DNA of 64,000 bases from Burkholderia cepacia (GCF_029962485.1 NZ_CP073639.1:558001-622000); one strand, 5' to 3'; positions 25,216 to 34,705 are shown, numbered from the stretch's first letter. Notes: generated by a model from the letters alone, not told the origin. Translations and numbers: made by a program.

Positions 25216-25950
25216 ATGCCCATCGCCCCTTCCGTCCGCTCCGCCTTCACCCCCACCGGCAAGCTCCGCGCGTCGATCAACCTCGGCAACCCGATCCTTG
25301 CGAACCGCGATCCGGCGAGCGGCGAACCGTTCGGCGTATCGATCGATCTCGCGCGCGCATTCGCCGAGCGCCTGTCGGCCGAGCTCGAACTCGTCGTATT
25401 CGACGCCGCCGGCAAATCGGTACAGGCGCTGACCGAGGAACGCGCCGATTTCGGTTTCTTCGCGGTCGATCCGCTGCGCGGCGAAACGGTCGCGTTCACC
25501 GCACCGTACGTACTGATCGAAGGCTTCTATCTCGTGCCCGACGCTTCGCCGATCCGCACCAACGACGACGTCGATCAGCCGCACAACCGTGTGGTCGTCG
25601 GCAAGGGCAGCGCGTACGACCTGTTCCTCACCCGCGAACTGAAAGCCGCGCAGATCGTGCGCGCGCCGACGTCGCCGGCCGTCGTGCCGACGTTTCTCGA
25701 ACAGACGCTGGAAGTCGCCGCCGGCGTGAAGCAGCAACTCGAAGCCGACGCCGCGAAAACGACCGGCCTGCGCCTGCTCGACGAGCGCTTCATGGTGATC
25801 CGGCAGGCGATGGGCGTGCCGAAGAGCCGCGGCGAAGCAGCCGCAGCGGTGTTGAACGAATTCGTCGAGGACATGAAGGCGTCGGGTTTCGTCGCCGATT
25901 CGCTGCGTCGGCACGGCATCACGGGTGCATCCGTCGCGCCGGCAGGCTGA
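25216..25950 (+). CDS. SBP_bac_3 family amino-acid-binding-type protein lacking a signal peptide
   Basis: A 244-residue protein of the bacterial extracellular solute-binding family 3. GKLRASINLGNPILA, PFGVSIDLARAFAERLSAELELV and DFGFFAVDPLRGETVAFTAPY are the usual ligand-lobe segments. Unlike true periplasmic members it starts straight into the fold (MPIAPSVRSAFTPTGKLRAS) with no hydrophobic leader, so it is either cytoplasmic or exported by another route. ATG 25216 has no strong Shine-Dalgarno. It stands alone with a terminator 20 bases downstream; the next genes are a symporter and a second binding protein of the same broad fold. Confidence 0.85.
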   Translation: MPIAPSVRSAFTPTGKLRASINLGNPILANRDPASGEPFGVSIDLARAFAERLSAELELVVFDAAGKSVQALTEERADFGFFAVDPLRGETVAFTAPYVLIEGFYLVPDASPIRTNDDVDQPHNRVVVGKGSAYDLFLTRELKAAQIVRAPTSPAVVPTFLEQTLEVAAGVKQQLEADAAKTTGLRLLDERFMVIRQAMGVPKSRGEAAAAVLNEFVEDMKASGFVADSLRRHGITGASVAPAG

Positions 25951-25970
25951 TCGACAACCGCGCTGGATGC

Positions 25971-25999
25971 GAGACGGCCCGGATGATCGGGGCCGTCTC
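25971..25999 (+). terminator. Terminator hairpin after the SBP_bac_3 gene
   Basis: GAGACGGCCC (25971-25980) pairs perfectly with GGGCCGTCTC (25990-25999) across a 9-base loop, 20 bases after the stop. No T-tract is present. Confidence 0.55.
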
Positions 26000-26263
26000 G
26001 CCGATCAGCGCTGCGCCGCGAGCGCGTCGGTAATCGCGACGTCGCGAACGTCGAACAGCCAGTGTGCTGCTCCGCACAAAACGGTATCGGGTTGCGCCGG
26101 CTTCGGGCACGAATCATGCACGAAGCGCCACCGGCGCCGTCGCCACGATCAGCGTGACCCGGCGCTAGCGCAAACCCGAACCCGGTTGCACTGTTCATCG
26201 CCATTCTGGTCCTGTATCGTCCTCCCATTCCCGATTGCGAAACCGCTGCATGGGAGGCTTACG
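26000..26263. other. Intergenic region, possible relic frame on the minus strand
   Basis: The gap before the symporter gene. A minus-strand frame ending at about 26005 reads plausibly for roughly 45 codons (core VLCGAAHWLFDVRDVAITD) with host-like codon use and no start codon; it may be a gene remnant but was not recognised. The last part of the gap must hold the symporter promoter. Confidence 0.25.
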
Positions 26264-27571
26264 ATGCGAAAAAAGAATGCTGCAGCCGTCTGGATCCTGA
26301 TCGCGATGGTGGCAGGCATCGCGATCGGCTACATGGTCTTCACGAGCTTTCCGGACAAGAAGGCCGCCGCCGAAGTCGCCGGATACATCTCGCTCGTCTC
26401 CGACGTGTTCCTGCGCCTGATCAAGATGGTGATCGGGCCGCTCGTCTTCTCCACGCTGGTCGTCGGCATCGCGCACATGGGCGACGCGGCCTCGGTCGGG
26501 CGCGTGTTCGCGAAATCGATTTCCTGGTTCATCACCGCGTCGCTGGTCTCGCTGCTGCTCGGGCTGCTGATGGCGAACCTTCTGCGACCCGGCGACAATC
26601 TCGGCTTGCCGCTGCCGGACATCGGCGCATCCGCGAACCTCGCGACGTCCAAGTTCACGCTGAAGGATTTCGTCGGCCACATGGTGCCGAGGTCGTTCGC
26701 CGAGGCGATGAGCAATAACGAAATCCTGCAGATCGTCGTGTTCTCGATGTTCTTCGGCGTCGCGCTCGCCGCGCTCGGCGATCGCGGCAAGGTCCTCATC
26801 GCCGCGATCGACCAGTTGTCGCACGTGATGCTCAAGATCACCGGCTATGTGATGAAGCTCGCGCCGCTCGCGGTGATGGCCGCGATGGCCGCCACCGTCG
26901 CGGTCAACGGGCTGTCGGTACTGCTGAAGTTCGCGGTGTTCATGGGCGACTTCTACGTCAGCCTGTTCATGCTCTGGGGCTTGCTCGTGTGTGCCGGGCT
27001 GGTGTTCCTCGGGCCGCGGGTGTTCAAGCTGCTGGTGCTGATCAAGGAAGCGTTCATGCTGTCGTTCGCGACGGCCAGCTCCGAAGCCGCGTACCCGAAG
27101 ATCCTCGACGCGCTCGACCGTTTCGGCGTGAAGCGCAAGATCTCGAGCTTCGTGATGCCGATGGGCTATTCGTTCAACCTCGACGGGTCGATGATGTACT
27201 GCACGTTCGCGTCGCTATTCATCGCGCAGGCGTACAACATGCACCTGTCGCTGGGCACGCAGATCACGATGCTGCTCGTGCTGATGCTCACGTCGAAGGG
27301 GATGGCCGGCGTGCCGCGCGCCTCGCTCGTCGTGATCGCGGCCACGCTGCACCAGTTCGGGCTGCCGGAGGCCGGGCTGCTGCTGATTCTCGGCGTCGAC
27401 ACGTTCCTCGACATGGGCCGATCGGCCACCAATGCGGTGGGCAACTCGATCGCGAGCGCGGTGGTCGCGAAGTGGGAAGGCCAGCTCCTGTCGGAAGCGG
27501 AAGCCGAAGCCAACGCGGCGCGCATCGAAGCGGAACAGGAATCGACAATCGCACATCCGACGCAAGTCTGA
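26264..27571 (+). CDS. Dicarboxylate/amino acid:cation symporter (DAACS family)
   Basis: A 435-residue inner-membrane transporter with about eight helices and two re-entrant loops. Family motifs: a serine-rich hairpin in altered form FATASSEAAYPK, SFNLDGSMMYCTF (NMDGT-like) and DTFLDMGRSATNAVGNS (substrate- and Na-binding D-x3-DM-R-x2-N). These place it with GltP/DctA-type carriers that import glutamate, aspartate or C4-dicarboxylates with protons or Na+. The C-terminus ends in an Ala/Glu-rich tail. ATG 26264 has GGGAGG 6 bases upstream. The next gene, 13 bases downstream, encodes a glutamate/aspartate-type binding protein, suggesting shared substrates. Confidence 0.92.
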   Translation: MRKKNAAAVWILIAMVAGIAIGYMVFTSFPDKKAAAEVAGYISLVSDVFLRLIKMVIGPLVFSTLVVGIAHMGDAASVGRVFAKSISWFITASLVSLLLGLLMANLLRPGDNLGLPLPDIGASANLATSKFTLKDFVGHMVPRSFAEAMSNNEILQIVVFSMFFGVALAALGDRGKVLIAAIDQLSHVMLKITGYVMKLAPLAVMAAMAATVAVNGLSVLLKFAVFMGDFYVSLFMLWGLLVCAGLVFLGPRVFKLLVLIKEAFMLSFATASSEAAYPKILDALDRFGVKRKISSFVMPMGYSFNLDGSMMYCTFASLFIAQAYNMHLSLGTQITMLLVLMLTSKGMAGVPRASLVVIAATLHQFGLPEAGLLLILGVDTFLDMGRSATNAVGNSIASAVVAKWEGQLLSEAEAEANAARIEAEQESTIAHPTQV

Positions 27572-27584
27572 CGGAGGCCCGGCG

Positions 27585-28526
27585 ATGAAGATGCAGCGAT
27601 TCTGGCGTGCGCTCGCGCTCGCGGGCCTGCTCGCCACGGGCGCGACCTCGCGCGCGGAAGATGCGCCGTCGACGCTGCCGCGCGTCGAGCCGTTCGCGCC
27701 GGCCCAACTGACCGGCACGCTCGCGAAGGTGCGCGGCAGCGGCACGATCGCGCTCGGCTATCGCGACACGTCGATCCCGTTCTCGTACCTGAACGCGCGC
27801 AACCAGCCGATCGGCTATTCGATCGAGCTGTGCAAGGCGCTCGTGTCGTCGATCGAGGATGCGATCAACAAGAGCCTGACGATCCGCTGGGTGCCGGTCA
27901 CGTCCGACAACCGTATCGACGCGGTGGTCAGCGGCAAGATCGATCTGGAATGCGGCTCCACGACGAGCAACCTGGAGCGCCAGAAACGCGTGGCGTTCTC
28001 GCCTGTCATCTTCGTGGCCGGCACGAAGGTGATGGTGAAACGCGGCGCGCCGATCCGCTCGTTCCGCGATCTCGCGGGCAGGAAAGTCGCGGTGACGGCC
28101 GGTACGACCAACGAGAAGGCGCTGCGCGACCTGAACGACCGGTTCAGGCTCGGGATCCAGCTACAGGTGGTGCCGGACCATGCGCAGGGCTTCGCGCTCG
28201 TCGCGAACGGCGGCGCCGACGCATTCGCGACGGACGACGTACTGCTGTACGGCCTGATTGCCGAGAATGCGAGCAAGGGCGGCCAGTACGACGTGGTGGG
28301 CGACTTCCTGTCCTACGACCCGTACGGCATCATGTTCCGCAAGGACGATCCGCAGCTCGCTCAGGTCGTGAAAAGCACGTTCCAGGAACTGGCCACCGAC
28401 GGCGAGATCGCGCGTCAGTACAAGCGCTGGTTCCTGCGCCCGCTTCCGTCGGGCTTGAGTCTCAACCTGCCGATGAGCCCGCAACTGGAGACCATCATCG
28501 AGACGATCGGCGTGAAGGGGGAATGA
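27585..28526 (+). CDS. Periplasmic amino-acid-binding protein (GltI-like, SBP family 3)
   Basis: A 313-residue exported binding protein. Signal FWRALALAGLLATGATSRA is followed by TLAKVRGSGTIALGYRDTSIPFSYLN, GYSIELCKALVSSI, DLECGSTTSNLERQKRVAFS and VAVTAGTTNEKAL, all typical of the glutamate/aspartate-binding component of ABC importers. No ABC permease or ATPase is adjacent; it follows a secondary symporter by 13 bases and has GGAGG about 8 bases before ATG 27585. A binding protein paired with a DAACS carrier rather than an ABC transporter is unusual; it may serve a permease encoded elsewhere. It is convergent with uvrA. Confidence 0.9.
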   Translation: MKMQRFWRALALAGLLATGATSRAEDAPSTLPRVEPFAPAQLTGTLAKVRGSGTIALGYRDTSIPFSYLNARNQPIGYSIELCKALVSSIEDAINKSLTIRWVPVTSDNRIDAVVSGKIDLECGSTTSNLERQKRVAFSPVIFVAGTKVMVKRGAPIRSFRDLAGRKVAVTAGTTNEKALRDLNDRFRLGIQLQVVPDHAQGFALVANGGADAFATDDVLLYGLIAENASKGGQYDVVGDFLSYDPYGIMFRKDDPQLAQVVKSTFQELATDGEIARQYKRWFLRPLPSGLSLNLPMSPQLETIIETIGVKGE

Positions 28527-28606
28527 GCGCAGCGACCTGAATGATGAAACAGGCGCGGCCCCGATGCCGCTCGTGGCACCGGAGCCGCTCGCCGGATACA
28601 ACGCGT

Positions 28607-31600
28607 TCAGCCGACCCGTGCCGCGCCCTGCTGCTCCGCTTCAACGTCTTCGCTGGCCGTACGCGCCAGCACCGGCTTCAGCACCTGCCCCGTATGGCTC
28701 GTGCTCACCTTCACGAGTGCTTCGGGCGGCGCCGCCGCGACTATCGTGCCGCCGCCCACGCCGCCTTCCGGCCCGAGATCGATGATCCAGTCGGCTTCCG
28801 CGATCACGTCGAGGTCATGCTCGATCACGACGACACTATGCCCCGCATCGACGAGCCGGTGCAGCACGCGGATCAGCTTCGCGACGTCCGCCATGTGCAG
28901 GCCGACCGTCGGTTCGTCCAGCACGTACAGCGTATGCGGCGCCTTCTGCCCGCGCCGCGTGATGTCGTCGCGCACCTTCGTGAGTTCGGTGACGAGCTTG
29001 ATGCGCTGCGCCTCGCCGCCGGACAACGTCGGCGAAGGCTGGCCGAGCGTCAGGTAGCCGAGCCCGACATCCTTCATCAGCTGCAGCGGATGTGCGATGT
29101 TCGAGATCGGCGCGAAGAATTCCACCGCCTCGTCGATCTCCATCGTCAGCACGTCGCCGATGTTCCGGCCGCGCCACGTGACGGCGAGCGTCTCCGGGTT
29201 GAAGCGCTGCCCGTGGCACACGTCGCACGGCACCTTCACGTCGGGCAGGAAGCTCATGCCGATCGTGCGCACGCCTTGCCCTTCGCACGCGGGGCAACGC
29301 CCGTCGCCCGTATTGAACGAGAACCGCGACGCCGTATAGCCGCGCGCACGCGCCTCCAGCGTATCGGCGAACAGCTTGCGGATCGTGTCCCACACGCCGA
29401 TATAGGTGGCCGGACACGAACGCGGTGTCTTGCCGATCGGCGTCTGGTCGACTTCGAGCACGCGATCGATCTGCTCCCAGCCGCTCAGCGACTCGCAGCC
29501 CTGCCACGCATGCGTGACGTTCAGCGACGGCCGCGGCGCGCTGCGTGCGAGCACGCTCGAACGGCGGTTGGTGGCCGGCGCGTCCTGCTGCGCAGCCTTG
29601 CGCGCGCGCCGCGTGGCCGGTGACGACAGCACCGAGCGGCCAACCGCGTCGAGCAGGTTCGTCATCAGCACGTCGCGCGCGAGCGTCGACTTGCCCGAAC
29701 CGCTGACGCCCGTCACCGCGACGAGCCGCGCGAGCGGAATGCCGACCGTCACGTCACGCAGGTTGTGCAGCCGCGCACCGTGCACCGTCAGCCACGCTTC
29801 CGGCACGGCCGCGCCGCCCTTCTTGCCCGGCAGGCTCACGCCGCGGCGCGGCTGCAGCGGGTGTGTCATCGGCTGCGCGAGCAGCCGGCCCGTGACCGAA
29901 TCGGCCTGTGCGGCGAGATCGGCGACCGCGCCCTGCGCAACCAGCGTGCCGCCACGCTTGCCGGCGCCCGGGCCGACGTCGATGATGTGATCGGCGCGGC
30001 GAATCGTGTCCTCGTCATGCTCGACGACGACGAGCGTGTTGCCCTTGTCGCCGAGCTTGCGCAGCGCATCGAGCAGGATCTGGTTGTCGCGCGGATGCAG
30101 GCCGATCGTCGGCTCGTCGAGCACGTAGCAGACGCCCTGCAGGTTGCTGCCGAGCTGCGCGGCGAGCCGGATCCGCTGCGCTTCGCCGCCCGACAGGCTC
30201 GGCGCGGCGCGGTCGAGACTCAGGTAACCGAGCCCGACTTCCTCGAGAAACGCGAGGCGGCTGCCGATCTCGCTGACGATGTCGCGTGCGATCTGCGCAT
30301 CGCGCCCGGTGAGTTCGAGCCCGTCGATCCAGCGGCGCGTGTCCGACACCGTCCACTGCGCGACCTCGACGATCGGATGCGCGTCGAACGTCACTGCGCG
30401 CGCGGACGGGTTCAGCCGCGTGCCGTTGCAATCCGGGCACGGCTCGTTGCCGACGCCTTCCGGCTCCTGCTCGTCCGACGGCAGCGTCTGCTCGCGGCCG
30501 CGATCGTCCCCGGCGAGCACCGTGTCGTCGTACGCGGCGCGCTGTTCACGCGTGAGCGTGACGCCGGTGCCGACGCAGGTCGTGCACCAGCCATGCTTGC
30601 TGTTGTACGAGAACATCCGCGGGTCCAGCTCCGGGTAGCTCGTGCCGCACACCGGGCACGCACGCTTGACCGACAGCACCTTGATCGAGCCGACGCGCGC
30701 GGTCGACCGGTCGCCCTGCATCGCATCATGCAGCCCGTCGAGCGGCGCGAGCAGGTGCATCACGCCCTTGCCGAGCTCGAGCGTCTCGTCGAGCCTGCGC
30801 CGCAATTCGGCTTCGTTGTCCGGCGACACGACGAGATCGGCGACCGGCAACTCGATCGTATGCTCGCGGAAGCGGTCGAGCTTCGGCCACGGATCGACCG
30901 GCACGAACTCGCCGTCGACGCGCAGATGCGTGCTGCCGCGCGCCTTCGCCCATTTCGCGAGATCCGTGTACACGCCCTTGCGGTTGACGACGAGCGGCGC
31001 GAGCAGCCCGACGTGTTCGCCGCGATGGTCGCGCAGCAACTGCGCGGCGATCGATTCGACCGATTGCGACGTGACCGGCGTGCCGTCGTGGATGCAATGC
31101 TGCAGGCCGAGCTTCACGTACAGCAGCCGCAGGAAGTGCCACACCTCGGACGTGGTCGCGACCGTGCTCTTGCGCCCGCCGCGCGACAGCCGCTGCTCGA
31201 TCGCGACGGTCGGCGGAATACCGTACACCGCATCGACCTCGGGGCGGCCGGCCGGCTGCACGATCGAGCGTGCGTAAGCGTTCAGCGATTCGAGGTAGCG
31301 GCGCTGGCCTTCGTGGAACAGGATGTCGAACGCGAGCGTCGACTTGCCGGACCCCGACACGCCGGTGATCACGTTGAACTTGCCGTGCGGGATGTCGACG
31401 TCGAGCGCCTTCAGGTTGTGCTCGCGCGCGTTGACGATCCGCACGACGTCCTCGCCCTCGATCGCACGGCGTTCGCGCGCCGCGTTCAGCACGGCCTGCA
31501 GCGGCTTGCCTTCGTCGGCGAGCGCCGCTTCGGCATCCATCGCGCGGTCGTACTGCAGCAGCGCCACGCCCGTGTGCGATTCGGCGCAGGCCTTCACGTC

Positions 31601-34501
31601 GTCGGGCGTGCCCGCGCACAGCACGAGACCGCCGCCGTCGCCGCCCTCCGGGCCGAGATCGATCAGCCAGTCGGCCGCGCGGATCACGTCCAGGTTGTGC
31701 TCGATCACGATCAGCGAATGGCCGGCCGCGAGCAGCTTGCCGAACGCCTGCATCAGCTTCGCGATGTCGTCGAAGTGCAGCCCGGTGGTCGGCTCGTCGA
31801 ACATGAACAGCTTCGCCCGCGCGATGCGCGCCTCTTCCGTCGCCACCCGGCGCCCGTTGGCCGCCGCCGCGGATTCGGCGAGGAAACCGGCGAGCTTCAG
31901 GCGCTGCGCCTCGCCGCCCGACAGCGTCGGCACCGGCTGGCCGAGCTTCACGTATTCGAGGCCGACGTCGACGATCGGCTGCAGCACGCGCAGCACCTCG
32001 GCGTCGGTCGCGAAGAACGCGGCCGCTTCGCTGACGGTCAGGTCGAGCACGTCGGCGATGTTCAGCGCGCGGTCGTTGCGCTCGATGCGCACTTCGAGAA
32101 TCTCGGCACGGTAGCGGCTGCCGTCACAGTCCGGGCAGCGCAGGTAAACGTCGCTCAGGAACTGCATCTCGATGTGCTCGAAGCCCGAGCCGCCGCAGGT
32201 CGGGCAACGGCCGTCGCCCGAGTTGAAGCTGAACGTGCCGGCGCTGTAGCCGCGCTGCAACGCGAGCGGCGCCTTCGCGAACAGCTTGCGGATCTCGTCG
32301 AATGCGCCGACGTAGCTCGCCGGGTTCGAGCGCGTGGTCTTGCCGATCGGCGACTGGTCGACGAACACGACGTCGCCGACCTGGTCGGCGCCCGCGAGGC
32401 TGCGGTACACGCCCGGCGACTCGGTCGCCTTGCCGTGGTGCCGCGCCATCGCCGGATAGAGCACGTCCTGCAGCAGCGTCGATTTGCCGGAACCGGATAC
32501 ACCCGTCACGCAGACGAGCCGCTGCAGCGGAATCTCGACCGTCACGTCGCGCAGGTTGTGTTCGCTCGCGCCTTCGAGCACGATGCGCGGCGTATTCGCA
32601 TCGACGACGCGGCGTGCCCAGTTCGACGCATGCGCGACATGCTTGCGGCCGCCGAGATACTCGCCCGTCAGCGTTTGCGCCGAACGGATGTCGGACGGCG
32701 TGCCGTCGTAGACGATCGTGCCGCCGCGCTCGCCCGGGCCGGGCCCCATATCGATCAGCCGGTCGGCCGCGAGCATCACCGACGGATCGTGCTCGACCAC
32801 GACCAGCGTATTGCCCGCGTCGCGCAGCCGCTGCATCGCCTCGACGATCCGCGTCAGATCGCGCGGATGCAGCCCGATGCTCGGTTCATCGAGGACGAAC
32901 AGGGTCTTGGTCAGCGACGTGCCGAGCGCCGTCGTCAGGTTGATCCGCTGTACCTCGCCACCCGACAGCGTGCGGCTCTGCCGGTCGAGCGTCAGGTAGC
33001 CGAGCCCCACGTCGCACAGGTATTTCAGGCGCGTGCGCACTTCGGCAAGCAGCAGTTTCAATGCATCGTCGAGCAGCGCGCTCGGCAGGCTGATGCCGTC
33101 GAAGAAGCGACGGATGCGTTCGATCGGCAGCAGCATCAGGTCGTGCACGGTCAGGCCCGGCAGCGCTTCGAGCTGCGCGCGGCTCCAGTCGACGCCGCGC
33201 GGCATGAAGCGATCGGCCGGCGCGAGCACGCCGTCGGCGTTCTCTTTCGAGCCGAGCCGCCACTGCAGCGATTCCGTCTTCAGGCGCGCGCCGCCGCACA
33301 CGTCGCACGGCGTGTAGCTGCGGTATTTCGACAGCAGCACGCGGATATGCATCTTGTACGCTTTCGATTCGAGGTAGCCGAAGAAGCGCTTCACGCCGTA
33401 CCACTGGCTCTGCCACTTGCCGTTCCAGTCCGGCGAACCGTTGACGACCCAATCGCGTTCGGTATCGGTCAGCTCGGACCATGCCACGTCGCGCCGGATC
33501 CCGGCCTTCGCCGCATAGCGCATCAGGTCGTCCTGGCACTCTTTCCACGCGGGCGTCTGCATCGGCTTGATCGCGCCGCCGCGCAGCGTCTTGCGCGCGT
33601 CCGGAATCACGAGGCCGAGATCGACGCCGATCACGCGGCCGAAGCCGCGGCAGGTTTCACACGCGCCGTACGCCGAATTGAACGAGAACAGCGCCGCCTG
33701 CGGCTCCGCGTAGCGCAGGTCGCTGTCGGGATCGTGCAAGCCAGTGGAGAAGCGCCACACCTGCGGCTCGGCAATCGCGTTTTCCGCTTCCGCGGCCAGC
33801 ACGTACACGTTCACACGCCCGCCGCCACGCTTCAGCGACGCCTCGATCGCCTCGACCACGCGCACCTTGTCGGCCTGCTGCACGCGGAAGCGGTCGGCCA
33901 CCACGTCGAGCACCTTGCGCGGCCCGGTGGGCGACGCGACTTCGCGCTGCGCCTGTACGCGCGTGTACCCGCTCGCGGACAGCCACTGCGCGATTTCCTC
34001 GTCGGACACCGCCTCCGGCAGCTCGACCGGGAACGTGACGACGACGCGCGGATCGTCCGCCAGCGTGCGTGCGACGAGATCCGCGTAGATCGTCTCCGGC
34101 GTGTCGTGCCGCACCTGCCGCGCGGTCTGGCGGTCGAACAGCTCGGCCGCGCGCGCGTACAGCAGCTTCAGGTGATCGTTCAGCTCGGTCATCGTGCCGA
34201 CGGTCGAACGCGAACTGCGCACCGGGTTGGTCTGGTCGATTGCGATTGCGGGCGGCACGCCGTCGACGCGCTCGACCTGCGGGCGGTCCATCCGGTCGAG
34301 GAACTGGCGTGCGTACGCGCTGAAGGTCTCGACGTAGCGCCGCTGCCCTTCCGCGTACAGTGTGTCGAACACGAGACTCGACTTGCCCGAGCCCGACGGG
34401 CCGGTGACGACCGTCATTTCGCCGGTGCGCAGGTCGAGATCGAGATTCTTGAGGTTGTGCTGACGTGCTCCGCGAATGCGGATCAGATTGCTGGATGACA
34501 A
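28607..34501 (-). CDS. uvrA: Double-length UvrA-like excinuclease ATPase (tandem UvrA fusion)
   Basis: A 1964-residue protein, about twice normal UvrA, made of two complete UvrA units. Four P-loops are visible (GPSGSGKS ~34; GVSGSGKS ~666, ~1048, ~1600) together with four LSGGE signatures. Zinc modules include CDVCGG, CPTCGGSGF with CPDCDG, CPVCGTSY with CTTCVG, and CPACEGQG with CDVCHG. In the first unit the leading Cys pair of the DNA-binding zinc module is absent: the segment runs FSTGLHDPDSDLRY into LFSFNSAYGACETCRG. UvrA is the damage-recognition ATPase of nucleotide excision repair; such fused forms are known as accessory UvrA-like proteins. The start is TTG 34501 with AGG upstream; no ATG lies nearby. 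A LexA box precedes it. Confidence 0.92.
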   Translation of the reverse strand: MSSSNLIRIRGARQHNLKNLDLDLRTGEMTVVTGPSGSGKSSLVFDTLYAEGQRRYVETFSAYARQFLDRMDRPQVERVDGVPPAIAIDQTNPVRSSRSTVGTMTELNDHLKLLYARAAELFDRQTARQVRHDTPETIYADLVARTLADDPRVVVTFPVELPEAVSDEEIAQWLSASGYTRVQAQREVASPTGPRKVLDVVADRFRVQQADKVRVVEAIEASLKRGGGRVNVYVLAAEAENAIAEPQVWRFSTGLHDPDSDLRYAEPQAALFSFNSAYGACETCRGFGRVIGVDLGLVIPDARKTLRGGAIKPMQTPAWKECQDDLMRYAAKAGIRRDVAWSELTDTERDWVVNGSPDWNGKWQSQWYGVKRFFGYLESKAYKMHIRVLLSKYRSYTPCDVCGGARLKTESLQWRLGSKENADGVLAPADRFMPRGVDWSRAQLEALPGLTVHDLMLLPIERIRRFFDGISLPSALLDDALKLLLAEVRTRLKYLCDVGLGYLTLDRQSRTLSGGEVQRINLTTALGTSLTKTLFVLDEPSIGLHPRDLTRIVEAMQRLRDAGNTLVVVEHDPSVMLAADRLIDMGPGPGERGGTIVYDGTPSDIRSAQTLTGEYLGGRKHVAHASNWARRVVDANTPRIVLEGASEHNLRDVTVEIPLQRLVCVTGVSGSGKSTLLQDVLYPAMARHHGKATESPGVYRSLAGADQVGDVVFVDQSPIGKTTRSNPASYVGAFDEIRKLFAKAPLALQRGYSAGTFSFNSGDGRCPTCGGSGFEHIEMQFLSDVYLRCPDCDGSRYRAEILEVRIERNDRALNIADVLDLTVSEAAAFFATDAEVLRVLQPIVDVGLEYVKLGQPVPTLSGGEAQRLKLAGFLAESAAAANGRRVATEEARIARAKLFMFDEPTTGLHFDDIAKLMQAFGKLLAAGHSLIVIEHNLDVIRAADWLIDLGPEGGDGGGLVLCAGTPDDVKACAESHTGVALLQYDRAMDAEAALADEGKPLQAVLNAARERRAIEGEDVVRIVNAREHNLKALDVDIPHGKFNVITGVSGSGKSTLAFDILFHEGQRRYLESLNAYARSIVQPAGRPEVDAVYGIPPTVAIEQRLSRGGRKSTVATTSEVWHFLRLLYVKLGLQHCIHDGTPVTSQSVESIAAQLLRDHRGEHVGLLAPLVVNRKGVYTDLAKWAKARGSTHLRVDGEFVPVDPWPKLDRFREHTIELPVADLVVSPDNEAELRRRLDETLELGKGVMHLLAPLDGLHDAMQGDRSTARVGSIKVLSVKRACPVCGTSYPELDPRMFSYNSKHGWCTTCVGTGVTLTREQRAAYDDTVLAGDDRGREQTLPSDEQEPEGVGNEPCPDCNGTRLNPSARAVTFDAHPIVEVAQWTVSDTRRWIDGLELTGRDAQIARDIVSEIGSRLAFLEEVGLGYLSLDRAAPSLSGGEAQRIRLAAQLGSNLQGVCYVLDEPTIGLHPRDNQILLDALRKLGDKGNTLVVVEHDEDTIRRADHIIDVGPGAGKRGGTLVAQGAVADLAAQADSVTGRLLAQPMTHPLQPRRGVSLPGKKGGAAVPEAWLTVHGARLHNLRDVTVGIPLARLVAVTGVSGSGKSTLARDVLMTNLLDAVGRSVLSSPATRRARKAAQQDAPATNRRSSVLARSAPRPSLNVTHAWQGCESLSGWEQIDRVLEVDQTPIGKTPRSCPATYIGVWDTIRKLFADTLEARARGYTASRFSFNTGDGRCPACEGQGVRTIGMSFLPDVKVPCDVCHGQRFNPETLAVTWRGRNIGDVLTMEIDEAVEFFAPISNIAHPLQLMKDVGLGYLTLGQPSPTLSGGEAQRIKLVTELTKVRDDITRRGQKAPHTLYVLDEPTVGLHMADVAKLIRVLHRLVDAGHSVVVIEHDLDVIAEADWIIDLGPEGGVGGGTIVAAAPPEALVKVSTSHTGQVLKPVLARTASEDVEAEQQGAARVG

Positions 34502-34622
34502 TTTGCCTGCCCGTCTGAATGAGTTAGCCGGATTTCACGGTGCCGGAACGCTGCGGCGGATACCCGCAGGCGCGGCGCACGTGCCGCAAGGGTTGCACCT
34601 GTGCGGCTCGAGTTCGACGGGT

Positions 34623-34651
34623 ACTATACTGTATATTCATACAGTTTTCCA
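34623..34651 (-). promoter_or_regulatory. Sigma70-type promoter with embedded LexA (SOS) box for the double uvrA
   Basis: TACTGTATATTCATACAGTT at 34627-34646 contains CTGT-N8-ACAG, the proteobacterial LexA consensus. On the minus strand -35 TGGAAA (34646-34651) and -10 TATAGT (34623-34628) are separated by exactly 17 bases, which the LexA box fills, so LexA binding would block RNA polymerase. It lies about 125 bases upstream of the uvrA TTG and is oriented toward it. Confidence 0.88.
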
Positions 34652-34705
34652 TGACGACCCTGCGGACGTCATGGGCAGGCGGCCGGAGGAAGGCCACCAG
34701 GGGAA

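Noticed and set aside
29765..34498. Very long plus-strand ORF opposite uvrA
   Set aside because: A high-GC mirror frame of the double UvrA; low-complexity Arg/Ala/His composition and no domain signal.
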